Assembly: GCA_016717225.1 (NCBI GenBank)
Contig: JADKGB010000004.1
Coordinates: 1-64,000 of the forward strand
Direction: 5' to 3'
From: Flavobacteriales bacterium
Lineage (GTDB): Bacteria; Bacteroidota; Bacteroidia; Flavobacteriales_F; PHOS-HE28
Length of the DNA stretch: 64,000 nt
Notes under the pieces: generated by a model
Told to the model about the DNA's origin: nothing
Databases searched by the model: none
What the model saw: only the letters and a program-made list of their open reading frames with translations
Part shown: one piece after another, positions 33,076 through 42,600 of the stretch
How the letters are laid out: each line of letters begins with the position of its first letter
Numbering within the stretch: the stretch's first letter is position 1
Position numbers and translations under genes: made by a program

Positions 33076-36000
33076 ATGAATTGTAAAAACTCGACAACTC
33101 CACGGCGAACGTCGTGGTTCGCCATGGTATGGGTGCTTTGCACCCTGTTGTCTGCCAACTTAGGTTGGGCTCAACCGCTGTGCAACACGAACGTACCAAA
33201 CAACGCGCAAAATGGCGTTACGTTCAACTTCATCAACACCAATGCCTTCGCGGTTACGATCACAAGTATTGATTGTTCCGTGACAGCAGGTACAGGGGCC
33301 GTCGCGACACTTTGGTCCAAGCCTGGTGCTATCGCGGGTCCCCCGGGCACCATCAGCGGTGCCAATGGCTGGACCGCGGGTCCCTCCAGCGCGCCCTTTA
33401 ACGGGACTGGTGTCACCGTCAACGTTCTAAGCGGGTTGAGCCTGAACGTCCCTGCCAACAGCACCATGGGGCTGGCGTTGAACATCGCCGGTCCCACCTT
33501 GCGGTATGTGAACCTACCAGCGGGGGTCGTTAATGTATCCGGAGGTGGATGCACCCTGCAAACAGGCACCGGGATATCCTTCGGCGGCTGGCCAACTCCC
33601 GCCTTCACGCCACGAGGATTCATCGGCTGTGTCAACTTCCAAGCAGCTGTTCCGTGCGCCTCAACACCGAACCCCGGCAATACAACCGGCCCTTCCGCTG
33701 CCTGCACGGGTGTAGCCTTCAACGTTGGTTTGCAGAACGCGACCACTGGAACAGGCGTATCCTACCAATGGCAGTTTGACAACGGCGGTGGTATGACCAA
33801 CTTCGGTACCAACAGCCCAACACAAACGGTTACCCAATCGGTTGGTACATCTTATCAGTGCATCGTAACCTGTGCGGGCAACGGCTCCACCACTTCGAAC
33901 GTGTTGGCAGTTGCCATGAACAGCTTCCAGAACTGTTACTGCGGTTCGGTAGCCCAGTTCGCGGCTGACGAAGAGATCTATTCCGTCACAGTGAACGGTT
34001 TCACCAACGGAAACGGCGCTGCGGATTGTAATATCGCCGCACCCGGCCCCGGATCCATCGCCGATCGATACGCGAACTACACGACCCTAGGCAGCCTTTG
34101 GACCCTACCGCAAACAGCTTCCGCCAGCTTTAGTGTGCAGGAGGACGAGTGCAATGCTGGTACGTACTATGCGTTCGGTACAGCTATATGGATCGACTAT
34201 GATCAAAGTGGTTCCTTCGAACTGAGTGAGCGCGTGTTCGCCGAGCCGTTCACGTTGGCAGGCCCGCGTGCCATCGTAGGCTCTTTCGTTGTGCCTAACA
34301 CGGCTACGCTGGGAGTTACCCGCATGCGTATCACAGTGTCAGAGACCGAGATCGGAACGAACATCTCCCCTTGCAGTTCCGCTTCGTATTTCTACGGCGA
34401 AACGGAAGACTATCTGGTCACTATCACGGCTCCACCTAGTTGTCAGGCACCTGTAGCTTCTGTTAGCAACATAACCACAACCAGCGCGGATGTCTCGTGG
34501 ACCTGCGGTGGCTGCACGGGTACTTACTATGTTGAATACGGTGCTCCGGGCTTTACGCCTGGCTTGGGCGCTTCTGCTGGCACGGGTACTATTTTGGCTG
34601 GCAGCCCATTCGTTGGCACCGGTCCTGTAACGATCAATGGACTTACTGGGCTTACGAACTACAGTGTTGTGGTGCGCCAAGAATGCACCCCGGGGGTGTT
34701 CAGCGCGAACTCGGGTGCTGTGAACTTCTCCACGCCATGTGCTGCGGGTAGCTGCAACTACATTGTTCGTATCGGAGACATCTTCGGTGATGGCTGGGAT
34801 GGTAGCCAATGGGAACTTCGCCAGAACGGTATTACCGTAGCGGTGATCGGACCCCAATTAGCTCTTGGTTGCGGCCCTGTTGATATTCCTGTTTCGATCT
34901 GTAGCGGATCAGCGATCTCGTTGCATTGGACCGTGGTTGGTGGCTTCACTACCGAAAAAGCACTGCAGCTGTTCGATCCGTTCAGTGTGTTGGTATATGA
35001 CTACCGTGGAACGTCGGGATCAACTGGTTGCCCCGGTGTTAACTGGACAAGTGCGAACAACACGGTTCCTGGTGTTTTCCCAACACTGATGTACTCGGGT
35101 GTTTCCAACTGTACACCACCAGCTTGTGCACAACCTACTACTGTTTCTGCTTCGAACGCCACCATAAACACGGTGGATGTGAACTGGACCTGTCCAAGTT
35201 GTACGGGTGTCTTCTATGTTGAATACGGTGCTCCCGGCTTTACACCTGGAACCGGCGCAGCTGCTGGCACAGGAACACTGCTTCCAGGCGGCCCTTTCAT
35301 CGGTGGTCCTGTTACCATAACGGGCCTTACGGCCAGCACAGCTTATGCGGTAAACGTTCGCCAAGAGTGTACACCTGGTGTGTTCAGCAACAACACACAA
35401 GCAACATTCTCTACGGGTGCTGCAGGCGATGTGTGCGCTACCGCGATCGACCTAGGTACACTCACCAGCCCATTGGCCAGTACGACCACAGGAGCGTTAG
35501 CGGATTATTCGAACGCGTGCAATGGGAACTCTTCTCCAGAGCTCTTCTATTACATCAATGTTCCAAATGGGGCCACCTTGACCATTGGGCAAACCAGCAA
35601 TGGCTATGATTCAGAGATCTATGTGTTCTATGGTCCTACATGCCCAGGTACAACACAGATCGCCTGCTTCGATGATCCCGATATTCAGGACGTTATTTGG
35701 ACGAATACCACGGGTTCTGCACAAATTGTATGGTGGGTTCAGGACGGTTGGAACTCCGCAACCGACTTCGGCACGTTCGTGCTCGCTTGGAACGTGCAGT
35801 TGCCATTACCCTGTGCAACTCCGTCGGGTGTTGGTGTTAGCTTGGTTACGGCCACAACAGCAACTGTGAACTGGACCTGCGCCTCGTGCACTGGAAACCA
35901 GTTCCATGTGGAGTACGGTCCAACCGGCTTTACTCCCGGCTCGAATAACCTTCCGAACGGAGGTATTGTAGTGACAACACCAACAAGCCCGCTGTTGTTG

Positions 36001-39000
36001 ACAGGGTTGAACCCAACCACCGCATACCAAGTGTACGTGCGCCAAGATTGCAACAACGTAGGCGACGCATGGAGCTATAATAGCTCACCCGTTGTTTCCT
36101 TCACTACGCCTGCGCTTCCGCCTGCGAACGACGCTTGCACGGACGCGATCCAGGTGACATGCGGAACGGTGATCAATTCGAGCAACGTTGGAGCCACCCC
36201 GGATGGACTGCCCAGCCAGAGCGGCACATTCCCACTGAATATTGAAACGGGCGTCTGGTACAAGTATGTGGGTGATGACCAGCAAGTGACGCTGGATCTT
36301 TGCAGCAGCACCTTGGATACACGGGTTCACGTGTTCCGTACAGCGACAAACTGTTCATCGCTCACACCATTCGGTGGGAACGATGACAACTGCGGACTGA
36401 ACGGATGGCGCTCCTTCTACACCTTCGGGGCGGTCACGGGCTTCACCTATTACATCGCGGTTGACGGATTCGGCAGCCAGACAAATACGTTCAACATGAC
36501 CGTCATTTGCGCTCCGCTCTGCACCCCGACCGTGGCCAATGACCTGTGCATTGATCGCCAATTGATCACCATGAGTAACAACTGCTCGCCAGTTGGTGGC
36601 AATCTCGGATGTGCTACATCCACGGGTGGTGCGAATCCCGCCTGCATCGGTGGGTTGAACACATTCCCGGATGCGTACTTTGAGTTCGTGTCAACCGGAC
36701 CCGACGCCTACATCAATCTGACCTCTGCCAACCCCAATCTGGGCTTCGTGCTTTACGCTGGCACTTCGTGCGTAACAACGCCCGAATTCTTTTGCAGCGC
36801 GGTGATAACCTCAGGTGTTCCGACACTGGTGACAGGGCTTACAACGGGCGCTACGTACACCTTGCGTGTGCTCCAGCCGATCGCCAACGCGGGAACTTTC
36901 ACACTGTGCGTGCAGAAGCTGGATGTTAGCGATGACCCTTGCACAGCGGTTGCGATCAATTGTGGTGACCTGCGTTTCGGTCGCACGGTCGGTCGCTTGA
37001 ACAACATACCTGCAGGTGCCTGCCCATACAATGGCTTGGCCAGCACAGGTGGTGTGAACTACTTCTCCTACACAGCACTTGCTGATGGTGATGTGCGCTT
37101 TACCACTTGCGGACAAACGAACTTCGATTCGCGTATCTCCGTGTTCGACGGTGCATGCACGAGCTTGAGCTGCAACGTGATGAACGACAACTCCGCAGGT
37201 TGCCCAGGTGGCAGCAGCGAAGCTGAAGTTCGCGCGGTAAATGGCCAGACCTACATCATCATGGTGCACGGCGCTGGTGCTCTCGAAGGCACTTACCAGT
37301 TGAGCGTTACCTGCCCAGGCAGTTACTGCGCGCCTTTGGAGGCCAACGATCGTTGCCCCAACAGTGAGAACGTACCTGTAAGCGTTATCGGTGATGGCAC
37401 GCTGCCAACAGAAGAGGTACAGACTTGCTCGTACGCCGATGCTCCTACGGGTTGCTCGGGTCCTGATATGGTGCAAGGTGTGTGGTTCGACTTCGCCACC
37501 ACCAGCAACACGTCGTACGATGTGTACATCGCTGCGAACAACACTGATCCGCAATACACGGCCCAGAACATGAACATGGCCCTGTACAGCGGTGCATGCA
37601 ACGTGGGAGGCGCCAGCGGCGCCAGCGGCGAGGTGTTCTGTTTCACCAACTGCCAAGGCACGCTCACCTTGCCAGCGTTGACACCGAACAGCACCTACCG
37701 CTTGTTGGTGTACAATACGGGCAACACGGCCGAGGGTACCTTCGGCTTGCGCATGAGCCGCCCAGGTTTCAACGATGCGGGTATCGCCCAAGTGGATGCT
37801 CCTGTCGGCAATATCTGCGATGGTATCATCTTCCCACAAGTGTGGTTGAAGAACTACGGTGAGAGCCCATTGACCAGCGCGCAGATCATTTCGCGTATTG
37901 ATGGCAGCATCGTACAGACCGAGGCATGGTCCGGCAGCCCGATCGCTCGTGGCGACAGTATCCTCGTGGTGCTTGATCCGATCAACTCCCCTCTTGGTTT
38001 GCATTCCTACAGTGCTGAAACCAAATTACCGAACGGTGCTGGTGATGAGTTGGCATCCAACGACTCCAAACTGACCAGTTACGACGCAACAGGCCAAACT
38101 GTGAAGGTGCGTGTGCGTGCGGACAACAACCCCAACCAGATCAGTTGGACCATCTTTGATGCGTTCTTCTTCCCTGTAGGACAAAGTGTTCCGGGCCAGT
38201 ATACCGCTGGCGAAGTAGGAACTACCTCGGTCTGCTTGCCAACCACCTTGGGTAATTGCTTCTACTTCTTCATGTTCGACGCTGGCGGAGATGGTATCTG
38301 CTGCCTGAGCGGAAATGGAGATTGGGAACTGCGCGATGTACTGGACCGTAGAGTATTGCGGGACAATGGTGAGTATTCGGGCCAGTCTCCTGCTCTTGCG
38401 CCAGCAACAGGTGGTTACTTCGCCCATGAGTTCTGCCTGCCGTTGGGACCAACCGCTCCGCTTGTAACCGAGTGCGGCATCTTCAACAACCTGATGAACA
38501 ACAAGGTGTACTGCAACGCGGTAGCTGGTGTGGTAAACTACCAGTTCGAGTTCAGCAACCCGGATGCAGGCTTCCGCCGTCGTATCGGTTTGCCACGGAC
38601 CTATGTGAAGTTCAGTGAGATGGTAAGCAATCCGCTGACTTTCGGAGTCACTTACTTCTGCCGCGTCCGGGGCGATCAAGGTGCCGCAGGTTACTTGGAT
38701 GACTTCTTCGGTAACGGTTGCGAAATGGCCTTGGCCCCTGTGCAACCGATCTGCACGGAGCTCATCAGCACACCTGGCCCAACGTTCTCCTGTGGTGCTA
38801 CGAAGGCTTTCGGAGGAAGCAGCAAGATCTGGGCACAACCCGTTGTGGGAGCCACCCAGTACCGCTTCAACTTCAGCAACGTAGGCGAAGGCTACAACCG
38901 TAACGTGTTGGTCTCGAGCTATGTACTCCTGTTGAGCTGGGTAACCCAGCCGCTGGTGAACGGTAGCACGTACGATGTGAAGGTGGAATGCTTTGTCAGC

Positions 39001-39369
39001 GGTGTTTGGTCAGGTTACTGTGGCGCTACGTGCCAGCTGACCATCGTCAATCCACCTGCGTTCAACAACACGCACAGCCGTGCTTCGGAGACCTTGGTTG
39101 ACGAGAACAGCGGTGTACAGATGTGGCCGAACCCAGTTGGGGACGGACGTGTGAACGTGCAAGTGAGCGACCTGAACGAGGAGATCGAGCACGTTACGAT
39201 CGACGTGTACGATGTGTTCGGAAAGCGTGTGATGAGCGAGACCCCGGTAGTATCGGGCGAAACGTTCAACTACGTGCTGAACCTCGACAAGAGCATGGCC
39301 GCCGGTGTCTACACGGTGAACATCACGATCAACGACCACGCATACACGCAGCGCCTGAGCGTGCAGTAA
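33076..39369 (+). CDS. Giant T9SS-secreted multidomain adhesin-like protein 1
   Basis: A 2097-residue surface protein. It has a signal peptide (1-33, ending LGWAQ), then beta-rich domains: an Ig-like region (about 190-275), a GEVED domain ending YGETEDYLVTI (about 280-445), fibronectin III repeats (near 450, 680 and 905; each with WTC, a VEYG strand and FTPG), a GDGWDGSQWELRQNG domain, several PPC-like domains, a CARDB-like domain (about 1590-1690) and the GDGICCLSGNGDWELRD domain (about 1690-1790). Then comes the duplicated module (1797-1990) and a T9SS type A sorting domain (about 2008-2097) with MWPNP and the end LSVQ. It is probably an adhesin or matrix protein; no enzyme domain is seen. 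Own promoter and terminator. Confidence 0.88.
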   Translation: MNCKNSTTPRRTSWFAMVWVLCTLLSANLGWAQPLCNTNVPNNAQNGVTFNFINTNAFAVTITSIDCSVTAGTGAVATLWSKPGAIAGPPGTISGANGWTAGPSSAPFNGTGVTVNVLSGLSLNVPANSTMGLALNIAGPTLRYVNLPAGVVNVSGGGCTLQTGTGISFGGWPTPAFTPRGFIGCVNFQAAVPCASTPNPGNTTGPSAACTGVAFNVGLQNATTGTGVSYQWQFDNGGGMTNFGTNSPTQTVTQSVGTSYQCIVTCAGNGSTTSNVLAVAMNSFQNCYCGSVAQFAADEEIYSVTVNGFTNGNGAADCNIAAPGPGSIADRYANYTTLGSLWTLPQTASASFSVQEDECNAGTYYAFGTAIWIDYDQSGSFELSERVFAEPFTLAGPRAIVGSFVVPNTATLGVTRMRITVSETEIGTNISPCSSASYFYGETEDYLVTITAPPSCQAPVASVSNITTTSADVSWTCGGCTGTYYVEYGAPGFTPGLGASAGTGTILAGSPFVGTGPVTINGLTGLTNYSVVVRQECTPGVFSANSGAVNFSTPCAAGSCNYIVRIGDIFGDGWDGSQWELRQNGITVAVIGPQLALGCGPVDIPVSICSGSAISLHWTVVGGFTTEKALQLFDPFSVLVYDYRGTSGSTGCPGVNWTSANNTVPGVFPTLMYSGVSNCTPPACAQPTTVSASNATINTVDVNWTCPSCTGVFYVEYGAPGFTPGTGAAAGTGTLLPGGPFIGGPVTITGLTASTAYAVNVRQECTPGVFSNNTQATFSTGAAGDVCATAIDLGTLTSPLASTTTGALADYSNACNGNSSPELFYYINVPNGATLTIGQTSNGYDSEIYVFYGPTCPGTTQIACFDDPDIQDVIWTNTTGSAQIVWWVQDGWNSATDFGTFVLAWNVQLPLPCATPSGVGVSLVTATTATVNWTCASCTGNQFHVEYGPTGFTPGSNNLPNGGIVVTTPTSPLLLTGLNPTTAYQVYVRQDCNNVGDAWSYNSSPVVSFTTPALPPANDACTDAIQVTCGTVINSSNVGATPDGLPSQSGTFPLNIETGVWYKYVGDDQQVTLDLCSSTLDTRVHVFRTATNCSSLTPFGGNDDNCGLNGWRSFYTFGAVTGFTYYIAVDGFGSQTNTFNMTVICAPLCTPTVANDLCIDRQLITMSNNCSPVGGNLGCATSTGGANPACIGGLNTFPDAYFEFVSTGPDAYINLTSANPNLGFVLYAGTSCVTTPEFFCSAVITSGVPTLVTGLTTGATYTLRVLQPIANAGTFTLCVQKLDVSDDPCTAVAINCGDLRFGRTVGRLNNIPAGACPYNGLASTGGVNYFSYTALADGDVRFTTCGQTNFDSRISVFDGACTSLSCNVMNDNSAGCPGGSSEAEVRAVNGQTYIIMVHGAGALEGTYQLSVTCPGSYCAPLEANDRCPNSENVPVSVIGDGTLPTEEVQTCSYADAPTGCSGPDMVQGVWFDFATTSNTSYDVYIAANNTDPQYTAQNMNMALYSGACNVGGASGASGEVFCFTNCQGTLTLPALTPNSTYRLLVYNTGNTAEGTFGLRMSRPGFNDAGIAQVDAPVGNICDGIIFPQVWLKNYGESPLTSAQIISRIDGSIVQTEAWSGSPIARGDSILVVLDPINSPLGLHSYSAETKLPNGAGDELASNDSKLTSYDATGQTVKVRVRADNNPNQISWTIFDAFFFPVGQSVPGQYTAGEVGTTSVCLPTTLGNCFYFFMFDAGGDGICCLSGNGDWELRDVLDRRVLRDNGEYSGQSPALAPATGGYFAHEFCLPLGPTAPLVTECGIFNNLMNNKVYCNAVAGVVNYQFEFSNPDAGFRRRIGLPRTYVKFSEMVSNPLTFGVTYFCRVRGDQGAAGYLDDFFGNGCEMALAPVQPICTELISTPGPTFSCGATKAFGGSSKIWAQPVVGATQYRFNFSNVGEGYNRNVLVSSYVLLLSWVTQPLVNGSTYDVKVECFVSGVWSGYCGATCQLTIVNPPAFNNTHSRASETLVDENSGVQMWPNPVGDGRVNVQVSDLNEEIEHVTIDVYDVFGKRVMSETPVVSGETFNYVLNLDKSMAAGVYTVNITINDHAYTQRLSVQ

Positions 39370-39390
39370 GCTGATCGTCCCACTATTCGC

Positions 39391-39427
39391 AACAGCGCCC
39401 CGCCGAAAGGTGGGGCTCTGTTTTTTT
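39391..39427 (+). terminator. Terminator after giant protein 1
   Basis: A hairpin with loop GAAA and outer arms AACAGCGCCCCGCC and GGTGGGGCTCTGTT, one mismatch, followed by a run of seven or more T. It starts 21 nt after the stop codon. Confidence 0.88.
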
Positions 39428-39437
39428 CAACACCCCC

Positions 39438-39466
39438 TTGTTATGATCGATGAACCTGCTACTTTA
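39438..39466 (+). promoter_or_regulatory. Predicted promoter of giant protein gene 2
   Basis: TTG (39438-39440) followed by TACTTTA (39460-39466), with 22 nt between TTG and TTTA, directly after the previous terminator. The leader to ATG 39615 is about 145 nt and ends with A/C-rich sequence (AACCAAACCCTAAAACC). Confidence 0.5.
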
Positions 39467-39614
39467 CGTGCCAATTGATCGAACTATCTGTACCAATTCA
39501 AACCAGATAGCAGGTGTCTCTATCGGATCCAGAAAAAAATACACGGACACCACCTTGTCGAAAGCACGCTTGAAGCCACTGAAACCCCGAAAACCAAACC
39601 CTAAAACCAAGATC

Positions 39615-42600
39615 ATGAACAAAACCATACGCGCCCTGTGGAAGTCAGGGCTGATGGCGATCGGCCTGTTGGTCGGTGCCACGGCAAGTGGGCAAAACTC
39701 TCGAACGATCGCCACGAATCTGGGAACTAGTGGCAATGGCCCAATGGGGACGGCTGCGAACCATGCTGGCGAGTATATCTACCTCGCCTCCGAGATCGGC
39801 GGGGACATGACCATCACCGGGATCAACTTCGCGATTAACGCAGGAACGCTGACCCAAACATTCGGAAGCGTCAACCTTTATCTGAAGACTGTCGGCGCCA
39901 CATCCACCTTGGCAACTGGCATATACAGTACTGCAGGATACACTTTGGTATATACCGGCCCAATGGTTTGGACAACCAACGGATTCGCTGGTGTTCCAAT
40001 TACTCCGTTCGCATACACCTTGGCCGCGGGCAACTTGGAGCTTCTGGTTACCCGCACCGAAGGTGTGACCCATGCAGGGGTGAGTTTCATGTGCGCAACC
40101 GGGAACGCTGTGAGTGGCGGAGCGGCCCTTACCTGTCGTCGTTTCAATGGAGCGGGTGCTCCAGTGAGCGGTACAACCTCATTGACCCAAAGCAATTTCC
40201 GCGCGGCGATCCAATTGGTTGGTAACCTGGGTCCCTGCGGTGCGACTTTTCCGCAGGATTTCAGTTCCACGTTCTTCCCACCTGATTGCTATGAAACGAG
40301 CCACGCTTGGGATCTGCGCAATGCCGCCAATGGTTTCGCAGCGGCTGGCACAGGCTCTGTCCTCTGGCAATGCTTTAGCGCTCCAGTCGGTCAGGTCATG
40401 ACCTTGAGCACGCCTACTTTTACGCCGTTCGGGGTCCCCAAACAGCTGAACTTCGATGTGGCCGGTGCCGAATTTACGGGCAACGCCTCGCCGGATCAAC
40501 TCTTCGTGGAAGCATCCACGGATGGTGGCCTTACATGGCCCATCACCTTGGCCAGCATGACCAATGCCATCGGTGGTGCGTTGAATCCACTCGGCACTTC
40601 CATCACCACAGGATACGTTCCCACGACTGCAGCAGAATGGGCTACTCGTTCGTTCATCTTTTCTGGTACGGTGAACCGCATTCGTTGGCGCGGTGTATCA
40701 GCGTTCGGCAACAACTTCTTCGCTGATAACATCACAGTTACCGACCCCCCCTCTTGCTTGGAGCCATCGGCGGTTGCCATATCGAACATCACCACTACCT
40801 CGGCTGATGTGAGCTGGGCCTGCGCCGGTTGCACGGGTACCTACATTGTGGAATACGGCGTACCCGGTTTTGTACCTGGTTCAGGTGCAAGTGTTGGCGG
40901 TGGCCTTGGTATCGTTACCTCAGCTGGTTTATCGGCTAACATTCCAGGGTTGACCGGATCTACGCCCTATGATGTGCACGTTCGTCAGGAATGCACACCG
41001 GGTGTTTCGTACTCTACAAACACACCTGTGACCAGTTTCTTCACGTTATGCAGCGGTGCTTCGTGCAACTATTCGTTCCACCTTACGGACAACTACGGCG
41101 ATAGCTGGAACGGGGCTCAAATAGAGGTGAAGATGAACGGCGGTGTCGTTACCACGTTGGAGCTTGTTGATCCATGTGAGGCCACGGTATCAGTACCTCT
41201 CTGCGAAGGAGCAACGATCGAACTTGTTGTCACGAATTTGGGTGCTTTCCCGGATGAAGTAGGTATGACCATGTTCGATCCATTCGGAGGTGTTCTGTAC
41301 GAGCAACGCGGAACTTCTTTCTATCCTGGCAACTGCCCTACCACCTACCCGAACCCAGGGGTGCCTGCTGATCTTACTTTGGGTCTGCATTTCAGCACCA
41401 TTGGCAACTGCACGCCTCCACCTTGCGTGGATCCACCAGTAGCTGGCACGATCAGTGCCACCGCATCTGTGGTGTGCACGGGCACAACAAGCACGCTCAC
41501 CATGAGCAACGGCGGTGCCACCGGTTTGACCCGCCAATGGCAGGAATCGAGCACTGGCATCCTGGGTTCTTGGACCAACATCGGCGGAGCGACCAACCAG
41601 TCGTACACAACAGCTCCCCTTCTGGCACCCAACTATTACCGGTTCTACCTGGATTGCGGCGCAGGTTCTGATACCTCGGCGGGCTTCCTGGTGGATGTGA
41701 ACTTGTTGGCTTGTTACTGCACGCCAGTTCACACCTTCGATTGCTTCAACGGGAACATCGTGAACGTTACGTTGAACACGTTGGCCAACCCTACCGTGTG
41801 CAATACGCCGGCTTATGAGGCCTTCCCACAATCGGGCGCAACAACCACTTCCTTGGAGCGCGGTGTTACCTACCCACTGGGCGTAACGTGCGATGACAAC
41901 TGCATCATCTCGGTATGGGCCGATTGGGACCACAACAATGTGTTCGACACGTACGAATGGACCCAGGTAGCGCTTTCAACCACAGCGAACACGGCAGTAT
42001 CTGTTGGTCTATCGGTTCCTCTTAGCGCAGTGCTGGGCACAACGCCTGTGCGCATCCGGTCGCGCTTTTCGGGTAACCCGAACGGCCCCACGGATGCTTG
42101 CGGAGCCATGGGTTCTGGTGAAGCGGAGGATTATTTGATCACCGTAACTCCTGAGCCAGCCTGCTTGCCTGCTTCGGCCTTGGTATTCAGCAACGTTTCG
42201 CAATTCGCATTCGATGTGAACTGGACGAACGGTGCGAACAGCTGCGGTACAGCAACCTACGTGGTGGAATATGGCCCAGCTGGGTTCGTGCAGGGCACAG
42301 GTACTTCGTTGCCTGCGGTTCTTGCTGGTCCGGTTTCTATCACCGGCCTATTGGCTGCAACCCAGTACGATGTGTACGTAACCCGCGATTGCACGCCTTG
42401 CGGTGATGGCCCTGGTCTGAGTTCTTCAGCCTCGGTTGTCACCTATCCTGATTGTGCTACGGCCCAGCCGATCAACTGCCCATCGGGCGTTGGTTTGTTC
42501 GGCGCCAACAGCCAGGGTGCGTGGAACTTCGTAGAGCCTTTGTTCGGTTTCACCACGGTGGGTGCTGAGCAATTGTTCTCCCTCTCGGCCAGTGTACTGG

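Noticed and set aside
36811..38004. Long antisense reading frame (397 codons) opposite giant gene 1
   Set aside because: The sense strand has clear domains, terminators and promoter; the antisense frame has none.
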